From Bacteroidota bacterium (GTDB taxonomy: Bacteria > Bacteroidota > Ignavibacteria > SZUA-365), in contig JAEYUG010000107.1 in NCBI GenBank assembly GCA_023432805.1, positions 1 through 29,001 of the forward strand: a DNA stretch of 29,001 nt, in the 5' to 3' direction. Positions within the stretch are counted from its first letter, which is position 1. Each line of letters opens with the position of its first letter. The translations under genes were made by a program, and so were the position numbers. Positions 8,615 to 19,830 of this stretch are shown here, piece after piece. Below the pieces are notes generated by a model, which was not told the origin of the DNA, did no database searches, and saw only the letters and a program-made list of their open reading frames with translations.

Positions 8615-8617
8615 CAC

Positions 8618-9082
8618 ATGATCATCTCCGAAACGGTATCAGAATTCGTCGACCTGCTCATGGCATGGTCTGACCAGGGACTGCAGGATCGCACCATGCT
8701 CGCGCAGCTGCTGCAGCACGCGCATGACCACGATCGACACGCGCAGCTCGGTGCACTCGCCTTCCACGGTGCCGCATTGCACCGCCTCTTCGGCACCATC
8801 CGAACCCAAAGCGCCGAGAGTGAACATTATCCAAAACTGGAAGATGAATTCTCGCGCATTCTGCACGAGTTTCACGCACTCCTTGGCGCGATGGTTTCCG
8901 GAACGGATGGGGAATTCGCCGTCCAGGTCGAGCGCCACTATCTCCACGTGGCGGAGTCGTCGCTGCGGAATCTCCTCCAGCTCGCCGGCGATCTTGCGTG
9001 GCTGAAGCGATGGGAACTCGCAATCGACGAGCACGACCGCGACGGCGGTGGCGACACATCGTCCGAGCCTGAAGGAGACTGA
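8618..9082 (+). CDS. Unknown His-rich, mostly helical cytoplasmic protein, first gene of the tilS operon
   Basis: 154 residues from ATG 8618; a TTG at 8612 in the same frame would lie inside the promoter element and is rejected. I do not recognise the family. The sequence is predicted to be soluble and largely alpha-helical, without signal peptide or membrane segment, and rich in histidine, with a cluster around residues 33-55 (QHAHDHDRHAQL, then AFHGAALHRLFG) and an HEFHALLG stretch. The C-terminal tail (last about 20 residues) is acidic and low-complexity (DEHDRDGGGDTSSEPEGD). Its TGA directly abuts the ATG of tilS and holds that gene's AAGGAG ribosome binding site, so its translation should feed into tilS. 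The histidines could bind metal, but no established motif is seen. Its neighbours (tilS, hpt, ftsH) say nothing specific about its job. Confidence 0.7.
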   Translation: MIISETVSEFVDLLMAWSDQGLQDRTMLAQLLQHAHDHDRHAQLGALAFHGAALHRLFGTIRTQSAESEHYPKLEDEFSRILHEFHALLGAMVSGTDGEFAVQVERHYLHVAESSLRNLLQLAGDLAWLKRWELAIDEHDRDGGGDTSSEPEGD

Positions 9083-10456
9083 ATGCACCTGCGCGCGCAT
9101 GTCGTCGAGGTTCTGCGCCGTCGCGGCGCACTCGTCCGTGGCGCTCATCTGCTCGTCGCAGCGAGCGGGGGACTCGATTCGACCGTGCTCGCACATGTCA
9201 TGAAGGAAGTCGCCGCCCGCTGGGATGCCCGCATCACCCTTGCCTCGATCGACCACGGTCTCCGTGCGGAAGCCTCGCACGACTGTGCCTTCGTTCGCGA
9301 CCTCGCGGCCGCGCTGGGATGCGACTTCCTCACCGAGGCGGTTGACGTGCCGCAAGAGCTGTCGGCGACCGGGGCTTCCCCGCAGCACGCTGCGCGGATC
9401 CTCCGATACCAGGCTCTCGAGCGCCTGCGTCGGGCCGCGGGCGCTTCCCACATTCTCACCGCGCACCATGCTGACGACCAGGCGGAAACCCTGCTCATGC
9501 GGTTTCTGCGGGGGGGCTCACCGACCGCGCTGGCCGGCATCCGTGAAGTGAACGGGTATGTCCTGCGTCCCCTCCTCGGTGTCGGTCGTTCCGCTCTCGC
9601 AGCATTCGCGCAGACGCGCGGCATCGAATGGCGCGAGGATGCATCCAACGCGGGTGATGCGTATCTGCGCAACGCCCTGCGCCACCACGTCATGCCCGCG
9701 ATCGCCGCGCACGTCAATCCCGGTATCGCGGCCACGCTCGCGCGCGAAGCGCGGCTTTACGAGGCACTCGGCACCTTCCTCGACGACGAGGCCCGACGCT
9801 GTGCCGACGCGTGCCTGCGCACGGATGGGAACGCCGTTTACCTTGCTGTTGAGGCTCTTTCTCGGTATTTTTCCTTTCAACGGTTTCTCGTGTACAGGCA
9901 CGCCGTTGCACAGCATCACGGCCTGGAACTCCCGTTCGCCGATGTCGAGCGGATCGATGCGCTGCTGGGCGCACGCTCCGGCACGCGCGCAGAGCTGGCC
10001 GCACAGCTCCACGCTGTCCGAACGCGCGATGCCATCCTGGTGGAGCAGGGGCACGATCCGATGTCGTGGAGTGTTACCATTCATCCGGGCGATGATATCC
10101 TGTTGCCTGATGGAGGAATGTTCCGCAGCACACAGCTTCCGCCTGGTGCTGCGGTGCACACCGCCGATTCCCATGCGGAAGTCGTCGATGCCGAACGAGC
10201 GTTTCCCCCGTGGACCCTGCGCACGGTGCGTGCCGGAGACCGCATGATTCCCCTGGGCATGGACGGACATCGTGCCGTGCATGATCTGCTGGCCGACGCC
10301 GGGGTTCCGCGCACACGACGCGCCGCGGCACTGGTGCTCGAGAACGCCGGGGGCATCCTCTGGCTCGTCGGCGTGCGGCTTTCCGCGCGCGCGGGCTGCT
10401 GCGCCACCACCACGCGCATGCTTCGACTCGACTATGAACCTGCGATTCAGAAATGA
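9083..10456 (+). CDS. tilS: tRNA(Ile)-lysidine synthetase (TilS)
   Basis: 457 residues, in the long-form TilS range. The ATP-binding PP-loop SGGLDS is at residues 28-33, followed by typical family sequence including SIDHGLR, HHADDQAETLLMRFLRG and the REDASN-type region (WREDASNAGDAYLRNALRH). The C-terminal third has the TilS tRNA-binding domain pattern (RAGDRMIPLGMDGHRAVHDLLADAGVP, given here in part, near residues 380-405). It modifies C34 of the CAU-anticodon tRNA-Ile to lysidine using ATP and lysine, an essential step for AUA decoding. AAGGAG lies six bases before the ATG. The stop overlaps the hpt start (ATGA). The order tilS-hpt-ftsH is also known from Firmicutes such as Bacillus subtilis, so this is an old linkage. 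Confidence 0.96.
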   Translation: MHLRAHVVEVLRRRGALVRGAHLLVAASGGLDSTVLAHVMKEVAARWDARITLASIDHGLRAEASHDCAFVRDLAAALGCDFLTEAVDVPQELSATGASPQHAARILRYQALERLRRAAGASHILTAHHADDQAETLLMRFLRGGSPTALAGIREVNGYVLRPLLGVGRSALAAFAQTRGIEWREDASNAGDAYLRNALRHHVMPAIAAHVNPGIAATLAREARLYEALGTFLDDEARRCADACLRTDGNAVYLAVEALSRYFSFQRFLVYRHAVAQHHGLELPFADVERIDALLGARSGTRAELAAQLHAVRTRDAILVEQGHDPMSWSVTIHPGDDILLPDGGMFRSTQLPPGAAVHTADSHAEVVDAERAFPPWTLRTVRAGDRMIPLGMDGHRAVHDLLADAGVPRTRRAAALVLENAGGILWLVGVRLSARAGCCATTTRMLRLDYEPAIQK

Positions 10457-11042
10457 CACCAACTGATGTAGAGACCGCCCGCATCGTCGTGGGCGACAAG
10501 ACCTTCGTCCCGCTCATCTCCGAAGAGAAGGTGCGGCAGCGTGTGCGCGAGCTCGCGCAGGCGATCAGCCGCGACTATGCCGGACGCGACCCGCTGCTCG
10601 TGTGCGTGCTCAACGGCGCATTCCTCTTCTTCGCCGATCTGGTGCGTGCGATGGAGATCGAGCATACGCAGGATTTCCTGCGCCCTGCCTCGTACGGCAA
10701 CGGGATGGAAAGCAGCGGCACCGTGGTGCTGCGCAAGGATCTGGAATCCGACATCTGCGGCCGCCATGTCATTCTCGTCGAAGACATCGTCGATACGGGG
10801 CGCACCCTCGATCATCTCAAGCGGATGCTGCTCGAACGCGCACCCGCCTCGCTCGCGATCGCGAGCCTGCTCTACAAGCCATCACAGGCCGTCATCGAGC
10901 ATGCGCTCGAGTATGTCGGCTTCGAGATCCCTCCCGCCTTCGTGATCGGCTACGGCCTCGACTACGGTCAGCGTGCCCGGCATCTGCCGGCCATCTACAC
11001 ACGTGCACCGGAGAACGGGGCGGGAGCCACAACCGAATCCGC

Positions 11043-11046
<4 letters not shown>
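10453..11046 (+). CDS. hpt: Hypoxanthine(-guanine) phosphoribosyltransferase
   Basis: 197 residues. The PRPP-binding motif of type I phosphoribosyltransferases, VILVEDIVDTGRT, is at residues 106-118, and the N-terminal part contains VCVLNGAFLFFADLVRAM, the usual HPRT strand-helix with the PRPP pyrophosphate loop. The C-terminus has VGFEIPPAFVIGYGLDYGQ and then the RHLP-type end, typical of bacterial Hpt. It salvages hypoxanthine and guanine to IMP and GMP in the cytoplasm. The ATG overlaps the tilS stop and its own TGA overlaps the ftsH ATG, so it sits in a run of ATGA junctions. A first longer N-terminus than in many HPRTs (TPTDVETARIVVG) is the only small deviation. Confidence 0.96.
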
Positions 11047-13201
<2,155 letters not shown>

Positions 13202-13205
<4 letters not shown>

Positions 13206-13888
13206 GCCTGAGGCCGGACGCGACGACGATGCCCACGGCAGACGAGCATGTCTCGTTCCGTCATGAACTGCTGCGCAAGGGCATCCACATCTGCTCGCTG
13301 TCGATACCGATCGTTTACTATTACGTGACGAAGGAGGTCATGCTGTGGATGCTGATTCCACTCACCGCAGCGTTTCTGATCGGTGACCTGTTGCGGCACG
13401 TGCATGATGGTTCCTTCCGGCTCTACACGAAGATCTTTGGCGGCATGTTGCGTCACCACGAGAAGACGCCCGAAAAGAAGACGCTGAACGGTGCATCGTG
13501 GGTGTTGATCTCGGCGACCTTCTGCGTGCTCGTGTTCCCGAAACTGATCACGATCACGGCGTTCACGATTCTGATTATCAGCGATACGGTGGCGGCGCTC
13601 TACGGCCGCCGCTTCGGCACCCGCAAGTACAGGGGCAAGACCCTGCAGGGATCCAGCGCCTTCATCGTGTCAGCGGCGCTCGTGATCCTGTTCACGCCGA
13701 AGGTGGCTTCCGCACCGGGCGAATATGTGATTGCGGTGCTCTCGGGCGTGGTCGGCGCGGTGGCCGAGGTGTTTTCCTTCGACATCATCGACGACAACTT
13801 TGCGATTCCCGTAGCGATCGGGGCCGCACTCTGGCTGTGTTACGCCGTGTTTTTTCCGCACCTCAACATCCATCTGCTCGACGTCTGA
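13202..13888 (+). CDS. SEC59/DGK1/VTE5-family CTP-dependent lipid or isoprenoid kinase-like membrane protein
   Basis: 228 residues with about seven hydrophobic segments. Motifs match the family of dolichol kinase (SEC59), yeast CTP diacylglycerol kinase (DGK1) and phytol kinase (VTE5), often auto-named phosphatidate cytidylyltransferase: an N-terminal ELLRKGIHI helix, IISDTVAALYGRRFG (the D..A..GR.G nucleotide site) and GKTLQGS at residues 145-151 (compare GKSLEGS in the family), then the acidic VEVFSFDIIDDN region here read as AEVFSFDIIDDNFAIP. It probably phosphorylates a polyprenol, phytol-like alcohol or diacylglycerol with CTP in the inner membrane. It is translationally coupled to ftsH. 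The substrate cannot be read from sequence; a desaturase of carotenoid type nearby does not settle it. Confidence 0.8.
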
Positions 13889-13924
13889 GGCTTGGTGCCG
13901 CGACGTCCCTCACGGAGTGTTTCG

Positions 13925-14995
13925 ATGTCGTATTTCCGCAGTGTCCTTGTCACCCTTTGTATCGGGGTCGTGCTTGCCGGCTGCAACCGGAACGGACTGC
14001 AACCCGCCCTGGGGGAAAGTGACCAGGTGACGATCGTGGCAGACAGTACCGACTTTGAGACCTATGCCGATGTCTTCGAGAACGCGCTCACCGCGCCGTT
14101 CTTCACGCCACAGCCCGAGAGTTGGTTTTCGATCGAGCGGGTCGGTGTGGGAGCGCTCCCCGGCCGCAAGAATCAGCGGAACATCCTGATCGTTGCGCCG
14201 ATCGACGCGCAGAATGCGGCGGGAGAGCTCATGCGCGCTGCGCTCGATGCGCAGGTGCAGCACCTGGTGCGCGAGGGGAGGGAGCACATCTTCGTCAAGC
14301 GGGATCTGTGGTACAGCGACCAGGTGGTTGTGTTTGTCACAGCCGCCAACGCCGGCGCGCTGCGCGAGGCGGTGATGGAGGCGGGTCCTCGCCTGCATCA
14401 CTATTTCAAGAACGCATGGGATGAGCGGGAGATGCGCCGACTGTTCACGCTTGGCCGACTGGAAAACCTCGAGTCGCGTCTGTTGAAGAAGCATGCCTGG
14501 TCGATCGGCATCATCAAGGGATGGAAGGTCGGCAAGGATTCGACCGAGCTGCGATCGGTGCTGCTGCGACGTCAGGATCCCGCCAATACCGAGCGCTGGG
14601 TGCTCGTGCACTGGATCGATTCGGCCGATACGCGGCTGCTGACGAATGCGTTTGCCTATGCGACACGGAATCGGTTGACGCAGATACTCTACCGCACCTT
14701 CGACGACAGGACGCATGTGCGCATCGATTCGGTGAATCATCTCCAGTTCGACGAGGTCGAGTTCAACGGTCGATTCGCGATCCGCATGCAGGGACTCTGG
14801 CAGATGGCCGATTATTCGATGGGGGGTCCCTTTGTCAGCTACCTGTTCTACGACGAGGCGCAGAAGCGAATGTACTTTCTCGATGGTTCCGTGTTCGCAC
14901 CGGCCTACGAGAAGAAGAAGCTCATTCAGGATGTCGACGTGATGATGCACACGCTCACGACGCGCGCACCGGGTTCCACCGCGACACCGTCGTGA
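13925..14995 (+). CDS. DUF4837 family lipoprotein
   Basis: 356 residues from ATG 13925, chosen because it opens a lipoprotein signal peptide (lipobox LAGC, Cys20) and has GGAG seven bases upstream; a TTG at 13892 gives only a spurious extension. The mature part matches what I know of DUF4837, a family of uncharacterised Bacteroidota lipoproteins, in length and in features such as PESWFSIERVG, RNILIVAPID, the DLWYSDQVVVFVTA stretch and the C-terminal GPFVSYLFYDEAQKRMYFLDG. It should be anchored by lipid at the periplasmic or outer-membrane side. The function of the family is unknown. It lies 36 bases after the lipid kinase-like gene, and its TGA shares one base with the ATG of the next gene (TGATG). 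Confidence 0.8.
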   Translation: MSYFRSVLVTLCIGVVLAGCNRNGLQPALGESDQVTIVADSTDFETYADVFENALTAPFFTPQPESWFSIERVGVGALPGRKNQRNILIVAPIDAQNAAGELMRAALDAQVQHLVREGREHIFVKRDLWYSDQVVVFVTAANAGALREAVMEAGPRLHHYFKNAWDEREMRRLFTLGRLENLESRLLKKHAWSIGIIKGWKVGKDSTELRSVLLRRQDPANTERWVLVHWIDSADTRLLTNAFAYATRNRLTQILYRTFDDRTHVRIDSVNHLQFDEVEFNGRFAIRMQGLWQMADYSMGGPFVSYLFYDEAQKRMYFLDGSVFAPAYEKKKLIQDVDVMMHTLTTRAPGSTATPS

Positions 14996-15972
14996 TGCGT
15001 CTGCGCCGCATGATCGCCGTCGCACTCGGTGCCACGGCTCTCGTCGCGGTCTGCGTCGCCGTCGAACCAGTGCGCATGGTGCAGGCCATGCGTGTAGCAT
15101 CGGCTCCCCTTCTCGCGGCGGCCCTCGCCGCGGCCGCAGTCAACCTCCTCGCACAATTCCTGAAATGGGACCACGTACTCCGAATCTCGGAGTCTCCTGC
15201 GCCACGTCCCGGCGCCGTCTGGGGCTCGCTGCTTGCGGGCATGGCGGCGGGATTCCTCACCCCCGGTCGTGTTGGAGAGTTCGCCGGTCGAGCGCGTGGA
15301 CTTGCCTCCATCACCCACGCACGCGTCGTGTCTCTTACGGCGGTCGACAAGCTGTATTCGCTCGCGAGCGCATGCTGCATGGGGTGCGCCGGAGCGCTGC
15401 TCCTGCTCGCCCATGTCGGAACCCTGCCTGCGGCTCTTGCCACCGCACTGGCGGTGGCGAGTCTGACCGTGATGATCGCCTTCCCGCTGCCGGCGTTTCC
15501 GCGCGTGCGAATGCCGCTGCGCCTGCCGGCTTTGCTGCGCCGTCTCGCAGCGGAGGCTTCCGAACCGCTGCACCGGTTCACGCGCGCGCACCGGTATGGT
15601 CTCCTCGCCCGCACGGTCCTTTTCCACGCAGCCTACATCGCGCAGCTTGTCGTTCTGCTGCACGCCTTCGGGTCAGGGGCCACGCAATCCGCCATCATCG
15701 CCGGCGCGGCGCTCCTCTTCGTGAAAACAGCGCTGGCGTCGCTCGTGCCGGGGGGACTCGGGATCCGCGAGGCCTCGACCGTCGGCGTCTGCATCGCCAT
15801 GGGAATTCCCGCCGCCGCTGCGATCAACGCGGCCCTCTTCATGCTGGTCGTCAACGTGCTGCTTCCCGCCGCAGCAGGCGGCGTGCTGCTCCTGCTCCCC
15901 GGAAATCGCGTATCGCACCATCCCGCGAACGACCCCGTCCTGCCCCGGACCGTCACGTCCCACGGCGCATGA
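14995..15972 (+). CDS. LPG synthase TM-like (YbhN/AglD, UPF0104) flippase-type membrane protein
   Basis: 325 residues, very hydrophobic, about eight membrane segments. Family marks are FLTPGRVGEFAGRARGL in the first half and VPGGLGIREAS in the second, corresponding to the conserved PGRxGE and PGGxGxREA blocks of the lysylphosphatidylglycerol synthase transmembrane family (MprF N-terminal half, YbhN, AglD). No catalytic synthetase domain is attached. In other bacteria stand-alone members are linked to lipid flipping or glycolipid transport, so a role in moving a lipid-linked product of the neighbouring GT2 is a reasonable inference. The ATG at 14995 overlaps the previous stop by one base; ATG 15010 is an alternative. 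Its stop overlaps the GT2 start (ATGA). Confidence 0.82.
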   Translation: MRLRRMIAVALGATALVAVCVAVEPVRMVQAMRVASAPLLAAALAAAAVNLLAQFLKWDHVLRISESPAPRPGAVWGSLLAGMAAGFLTPGRVGEFAGRARGLASITHARVVSLTAVDKLYSLASACCMGCAGALLLLAHVGTLPAALATALAVASLTVMIAFPLPAFPRVRMPLRLPALLRRLAAEASEPLHRFTRAHRYGLLARTVLFHAAYIAQLVVLLHAFGSGATQSAIIAGAALLFVKTALASLVPGGLGIREASTVGVCIAMGIPAAAAINAALFMLVVNVLLPAAAGGVLLLLPGNRVSHHPANDPVLPRTVTSHGA

Positions 15973-17156
15973 TCGCCCTCATCTTCCTGACCCTGCTCGG
16001 GGCGCTGACCGCCGTGTATGCCCTGTTCCTCCATCGCGTGGGGCTGGGACTCCGCTGGCTCGCTGCGGATCGTGCCGAACAGCAACTCGCCTTCGACAAT
16101 GCCGCGCGTGCATGGCCGGCGGTCGCCGTCATCGTTCCCATGCGTGACGAGGAGGCGAACGTCGACGCGCTGGTCGCGAGTCTGCGTGCGCAGGAGTATG
16201 GGGGGATGTTGCGGATCCTCATCGTCGATGATGCTTCGCGCGATGCCACGCACGCCCGTGCGGAAGCCGCCTGTGCCGGCGACGAGCGTTTCACGGTCAT
16301 GACCTCGACAGGTGAGGGCGGCAAGAAGCGTGCAATCGAGGCAGCGGTGCACGCGGTCGACTGCGAGGTGATTCTCACCACCGATGCGGACTGCAGGCAT
16401 GACCGTCACTGGGTGCGTGCGATGGTTGCGCTGTTCGACGAGGGCGTGGATGTCGTTGCAGGTCCCGTGCTGATCGACGATCGCACGACGATGTTTGCAC
16501 GGCTGCAGGCACTCGAATTTCTCGGACTCATCGGGGTGGGGGCGGGACTGATCGGCACGGGGTATCCGCGGCTCTGCAACGGCGCCAACTTCGCCTACCG
16601 TCGCGACAGGTTTCTCGAGGCGGGCGGGTATGCAACCGATCTGCTTGCAAGCGGCGACGACGAATTCCTCATGCAGACCATCGTGTACCGACTCGGTGGC
16701 CGTGCGGGTTTTTCGGTGCTCGACGAGGCGGTCGTGCGTACGCCCCCTGCATCCGGCGTACGTTCGTTCCTGCACCAGCGCACACGCTGGGCAGGCAAAG
16801 GACTGCATTACAGCGACCGCTCCTTCGTTTCCTTCCTGGTCCTGCTCTTCATCTACATGCTCTTCGTGGCGGTGGTCCCGTTCCTGCCGTTCGTCTCGGG
16901 TGTTGCAGCCGGGGGGGGATTCGTCCTGCTGCTTCTCAAGTGGATACTCGATGCACGCGTGCTCGTGGCGACGGCGGCGCTGCTGCGTGCGCCGATTCGC
17001 ATCGCCGACCTACTTCTTGCGGAACTGCTGCACGCACCGTATCTGGTCGTCGCCTCGCTCGCCGGCGTCACCGGTTTGGGCGCGTGGAAGGATCGTCCGC
17101 TGAAACGCCATCATGCTGTGCAGCAGCACATTGACATTGATCGCCGGCTTCCCTAA
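15969..17156 (+). CDS. Membrane-anchored family 2 glycosyltransferase
   Basis: 395 residues from ATG 15969, which overlaps the previous stop. Residues 1-20 are an N-terminal membrane helix. The GT-A domain has VIVPMRDEEANVDAL, the nucleotide-binding ILIVDDASRDATH, the metal-binding DAD (D139-A-D141), the acceptor-site GDDEF and Q270-R-T-R-W274, the QxxRW motif of processive or large GT2 enzymes. The C-terminal about 110 residues hold three to four membrane helices. It probably transfers a sugar to a lipid or polymer on the cytoplasmic face of the inner membrane. Together with the preceding YbhN-like protein it could form a synthesis-and-flip pair. It ends the eight-gene run; a gap of 60 bases without a clear terminator separates it from the VWA gene. 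Confidence 0.9.
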   Translation: MIALIFLTLLGALTAVYALFLHRVGLGLRWLAADRAEQQLAFDNAARAWPAVAVIVPMRDEEANVDALVASLRAQEYGGMLRILIVDDASRDATHARAEAACAGDERFTVMTSTGEGGKKRAIEAAVHAVDCEVILTTDADCRHDRHWVRAMVALFDEGVDVVAGPVLIDDRTTMFARLQALEFLGLIGVGAGLIGTGYPRLCNGANFAYRRDRFLEAGGYATDLLASGDDEFLMQTIVYRLGGRAGFSVLDEAVVRTPPASGVRSFLHQRTRWAGKGLHYSDRSFVSFLVLLFIYMLFVAVVPFLPFVSGVAAGGGFVLLLLKWILDARVLVATAALLRAPIRIADLLLAELLHAPYLVVASLAGVTGLGAWKDRPLKRHHAVQQHIDIDRRLP

Positions 17157-17216
17157 CATCCTGTGTTCGTATCGGAGACGTCACATGTCGTTCGTCCACA
17201 TGTCGGAGGGATTCTG

Positions 17217-19823
17217 ATGCATCGCGCCACATCACTTCGGTGTATTGCAATTCTCATGCTTCTCGTGGGACTGCAGCCGCCTGCGCATGCGCAACTGGAA
17301 CTGGTCGGGAAGAGACTCGAGAACAGGGTCACGCATGTGAACCTGCTGTTCACTGCAACGTGCCCGGTGCCTCCGGGTGTTCTCGACACTTCCCAGATTG
17401 CCGTGTTTGAAGAGGGCATCCGCATGCATCCGATCTCGCTCGAGCAACCGGATGTGAATGGTCGGTCGCCCGTGTCGGTCGCGCTCGTGTTCGATGCGAG
17501 TGCGTTCATGATCGGCGCGGGGGAGCGGGCTGTTCGGGCGGTAGGGTTGTGCGTAATCGACAGCATGGATGGCACGCGCGACGAGGCGGCCATCCTGTCG
17601 TACAACCAGCTGCCCGTCACCTGGCAGCAGATGACGACTGATACCGCACTGCTGCGTCATGCGATGGACAGTATCACCTCGTCGGGTGCGACGGCTCTCT
17701 GGGACGCTCTCTATCTCGCGTGCACTGAGATCCACGAGCGTGCCGGTACGCGTACGCGGGCAATTCTGGTTGTCTGTGGCGCTGAAGACCAGACCTCGCT
17801 GAAGCAACCGCTCGACGTGTATGATCTGGTACGAATCTGGAAAATCCCCGTCCACGCGGTGTACATCGGCGATGGTGACGGTCCACAGTACCTTCGTAAC
17901 ATCGCACTGGGTTCCGGGGGTGGGTATGACATCGTGCATGAACCGGACAGCATCGTGCATGTCATCGACTCGATCATGGCTGTGCTGCAGACATCCATCC
18001 ACGATTATGTCGTACGGTATACGCCTATCTGCCAGGATGGGACGTTTCGGACGGTTGAACTCCAGCTCGCCGCATGCAGTGATTTCGACACGCTCATCTA
18101 CGCGTATCGACCGCCGCGAGACAGCAGTTCCTACACGTCGATGCGTCTGGGGCTGCCCATCCGCATTGTCAGTGACACGAATGTGACCTTCCCGGTCGAG
18201 GTGCTTCCCCCCTTCGCACCACGGCTGTGCCAGCCCTTCACGCTCGAACTTCGCTACGATACGAGCAGAGCGATCCTACGTGACATTACCACCGCGGGCA
18301 CCTTGCTCGCTGGTGCCGATGTGCAGATTCGCCATGTGCCGGACGGTGCGATCATCGAACTATCGGCACCGGTCATCTTCGACGGTCCCGGGCGTTTATT
18401 CGACCTGCACATGCACCTGCCGCGTCATGCGACGTCCGATACTGTTCGGACGCGGATCTGGATCGAGCGGATGAACTTCGAGACCGGGTGTCTGATACCC
18501 GAACTCGGCGTTGGGGAGTTGCAACGTGTGGCCGACTGGCGTGCGACGTGCACCGTGACCATGCCCGCGCTCATCACCGATCACAGCATGCAGACGTACG
18601 AACCCATGCCGATTCCCATCACGGCGGATGTTTCGAACATCGGCATGGAAGCGCTCGAAGAACTTGACGTGCGTCTGACCGTGTCGGGCGACATGCGCAT
18701 TCTTGATGCCGATTCACTTGTGTCGGTGCGTGCTGTCGCGCCTCCTGCGTTGCTGTCGGGGGGTGTGCTTCATCCGCAGTGGCTCGTGCGCGTCCCCCCC
18801 GCTTCATTCACACGCAGACCACAGATCGACGTGGCCGTGCTGCATCGCGGGCAGGAGCTGACGCGCTGCGTGTACACGGCGATGATTCCGCCCGTCCGTC
18901 TGCCTCTTGTCGCGCGCATCACACCCTCAGGGAATCGTCGGATCTGCGAGGGTGCAGAACTTCTGCTCGACGCAGGATCCGGCCATGTCAGTCAGAACTG
19001 GAGCACGGGGGACACGACGCGATCAATCATGGTACGACACAGTGGTGCCTATACCGTCACGATCACTGACGACATCGGTCGCACCGCGACGTCCGACACC
19101 GTCTTCGTGACGACGGTGCCCATTCCGGCGCCGCGCATCACTGTGCAGGGAACCCTGCAGTTCTGCGAAGGAGATTCGGTGCGTCTCGATGCGGGGGCCG
19201 GGTGGCATGCCTACGAATGGAATTCCGGATCGACGCAGAGAGTGCTGACTGTGCGACAGGCTGGTGACTGGTGGGTGCGTGTGCGCACACCCGAGGGATG
19301 TGCCGGCATGTCTGACACCGTGCGCACGGAAGTCCTGCCGCTTCCGCCCCTGCCTGTGATCGTTCGCACGGACAACACGCTTTCCACGCAGCAACCCGCA
19401 CTCACTTATCAGTGGTATCGTAACGGCGTTCCGATCCCGGATGCCATGACCCGATCGCATGTAGTGACCCAGCCCGGCATCTATGTGGTACGTGTCACGA
19501 ACACGTATGGATGCGAACGCACGAGCACGTCGTTCGATGTCGTGACCGCGGTTGATGCACCCGTGGCAGTGACGCGCATTCCCTTGCTCGAAGCCTGGCC
19601 TGATCCCGCACGCGACATGGTGATGCTGCGTGTCAGCGGAATGGATGGCGAGCGTCCGGTGCTGCGTATCGTCGACGTACTGGGCCGGACCGTTGTCATG
19701 CATCCCGACGTCGTGCATGACAGTCCCATGACAGTCTCGCTTGAAGGCTTGGCCCCGGGTCCCCATCTGATCATCGTCACGTCTCCCGCCGGCACGCTGG
19801 TGCATTCCTTCATGAAGCGATGA
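17217..19823 (+). CDS. T9SS-exported VWA protein with Cys-bracketed Ig-like modules
   Basis: 868 residues from ATG 17217, chosen for its signal peptide (cleavage near AHA-Q25) and a GGAGGG site six bases upstream. Residues about 75-270 form a von Willebrand A-like domain: VALVFDASAFM (D93, S95; the third MIDAS Ser is Phe97), SGATALWDALYLA and VVCGAEDQTS where a TDG is usual, so metal binding may be weakened. A beta-rich middle region has no name I can give. Two modules follow with CEGAELLLDAG (Cys577) and CEGDSVRLDAG (Cys650), 73 residues apart, then a third degenerate module with YQWYRNGV. The last about 75 residues (WPDPARDMVML, LRIVDVLGRTV, LAPGPHLIIV) are a type IX secretion sorting domain. 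It is likely displayed on or released from the cell surface and may bind protein or glycan. Confidence 0.82.
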   Translation: MHRATSLRCIAILMLLVGLQPPAHAQLELVGKRLENRVTHVNLLFTATCPVPPGVLDTSQIAVFEEGIRMHPISLEQPDVNGRSPVSVALVFDASAFMIGAGERAVRAVGLCVIDSMDGTRDEAAILSYNQLPVTWQQMTTDTALLRHAMDSITSSGATALWDALYLACTEIHERAGTRTRAILVVCGAEDQTSLKQPLDVYDLVRIWKIPVHAVYIGDGDGPQYLRNIALGSGGGYDIVHEPDSIVHVIDSIMAVLQTSIHDYVVRYTPICQDGTFRTVELQLAACSDFDTLIYAYRPPRDSSSYTSMRLGLPIRIVSDTNVTFPVEVLPPFAPRLCQPFTLELRYDTSRAILRDITTAGTLLAGADVQIRHVPDGAIIELSAPVIFDGPGRLFDLHMHLPRHATSDTVRTRIWIERMNFETGCLIPELGVGELQRVADWRATCTVTMPALITDHSMQTYEPMPIPITADVSNIGMEALEELDVRLTVSGDMRILDADSLVSVRAVAPPALLSGGVLHPQWLVRVPPASFTRRPQIDVAVLHRGQELTRCVYTAMIPPVRLPLVARITPSGNRRICEGAELLLDAGSGHVSQNWSTGDTTRSIMVRHSGAYTVTITDDIGRTATSDTVFVTTVPIPAPRITVQGTLQFCEGDSVRLDAGAGWHAYEWNSGSTQRVLTVRQAGDWWVRVRTPEGCAGMSDTVRTEVLPLPPLPVIVRTDNTLSTQQPALTYQWYRNGVPIPDAMTRSHVVTQPGIYVVRVTNTYGCERTSTSFDVVTAVDAPVAVTRIPLLEAWPDPARDMVMLRVSGMDGERPVLRIVDVLGRTVVMHPDVVHDSPMTVSLEGLAPGPHLIIVTSPAGTLVHSFMKR

Positions 19824-19830
19824 ACGATCG

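Noticed and set aside
8485..8799. N-terminal extension of the GH57-like protein by 105 residues
   Set aside because: The internal ATG 8484 has a Shine-Dalgarno and starts a signal peptide; the extension would run through the divergent promoter region and into the unknown gene on the other strand.
10602..11042. N-terminal extension of FtsH by 147 residues
   Set aside because: This stretch is hpt in another frame; FtsH starts at the ATG overlapping the hpt stop, followed by normal family architecture.
17182..17205. Direct repeat CACATGTCG twice before the VWA gene
   Set aside because: Only nine bases, 15 apart, in the leader next to the ribosome binding site; could arise by chance and no other copies were seen.
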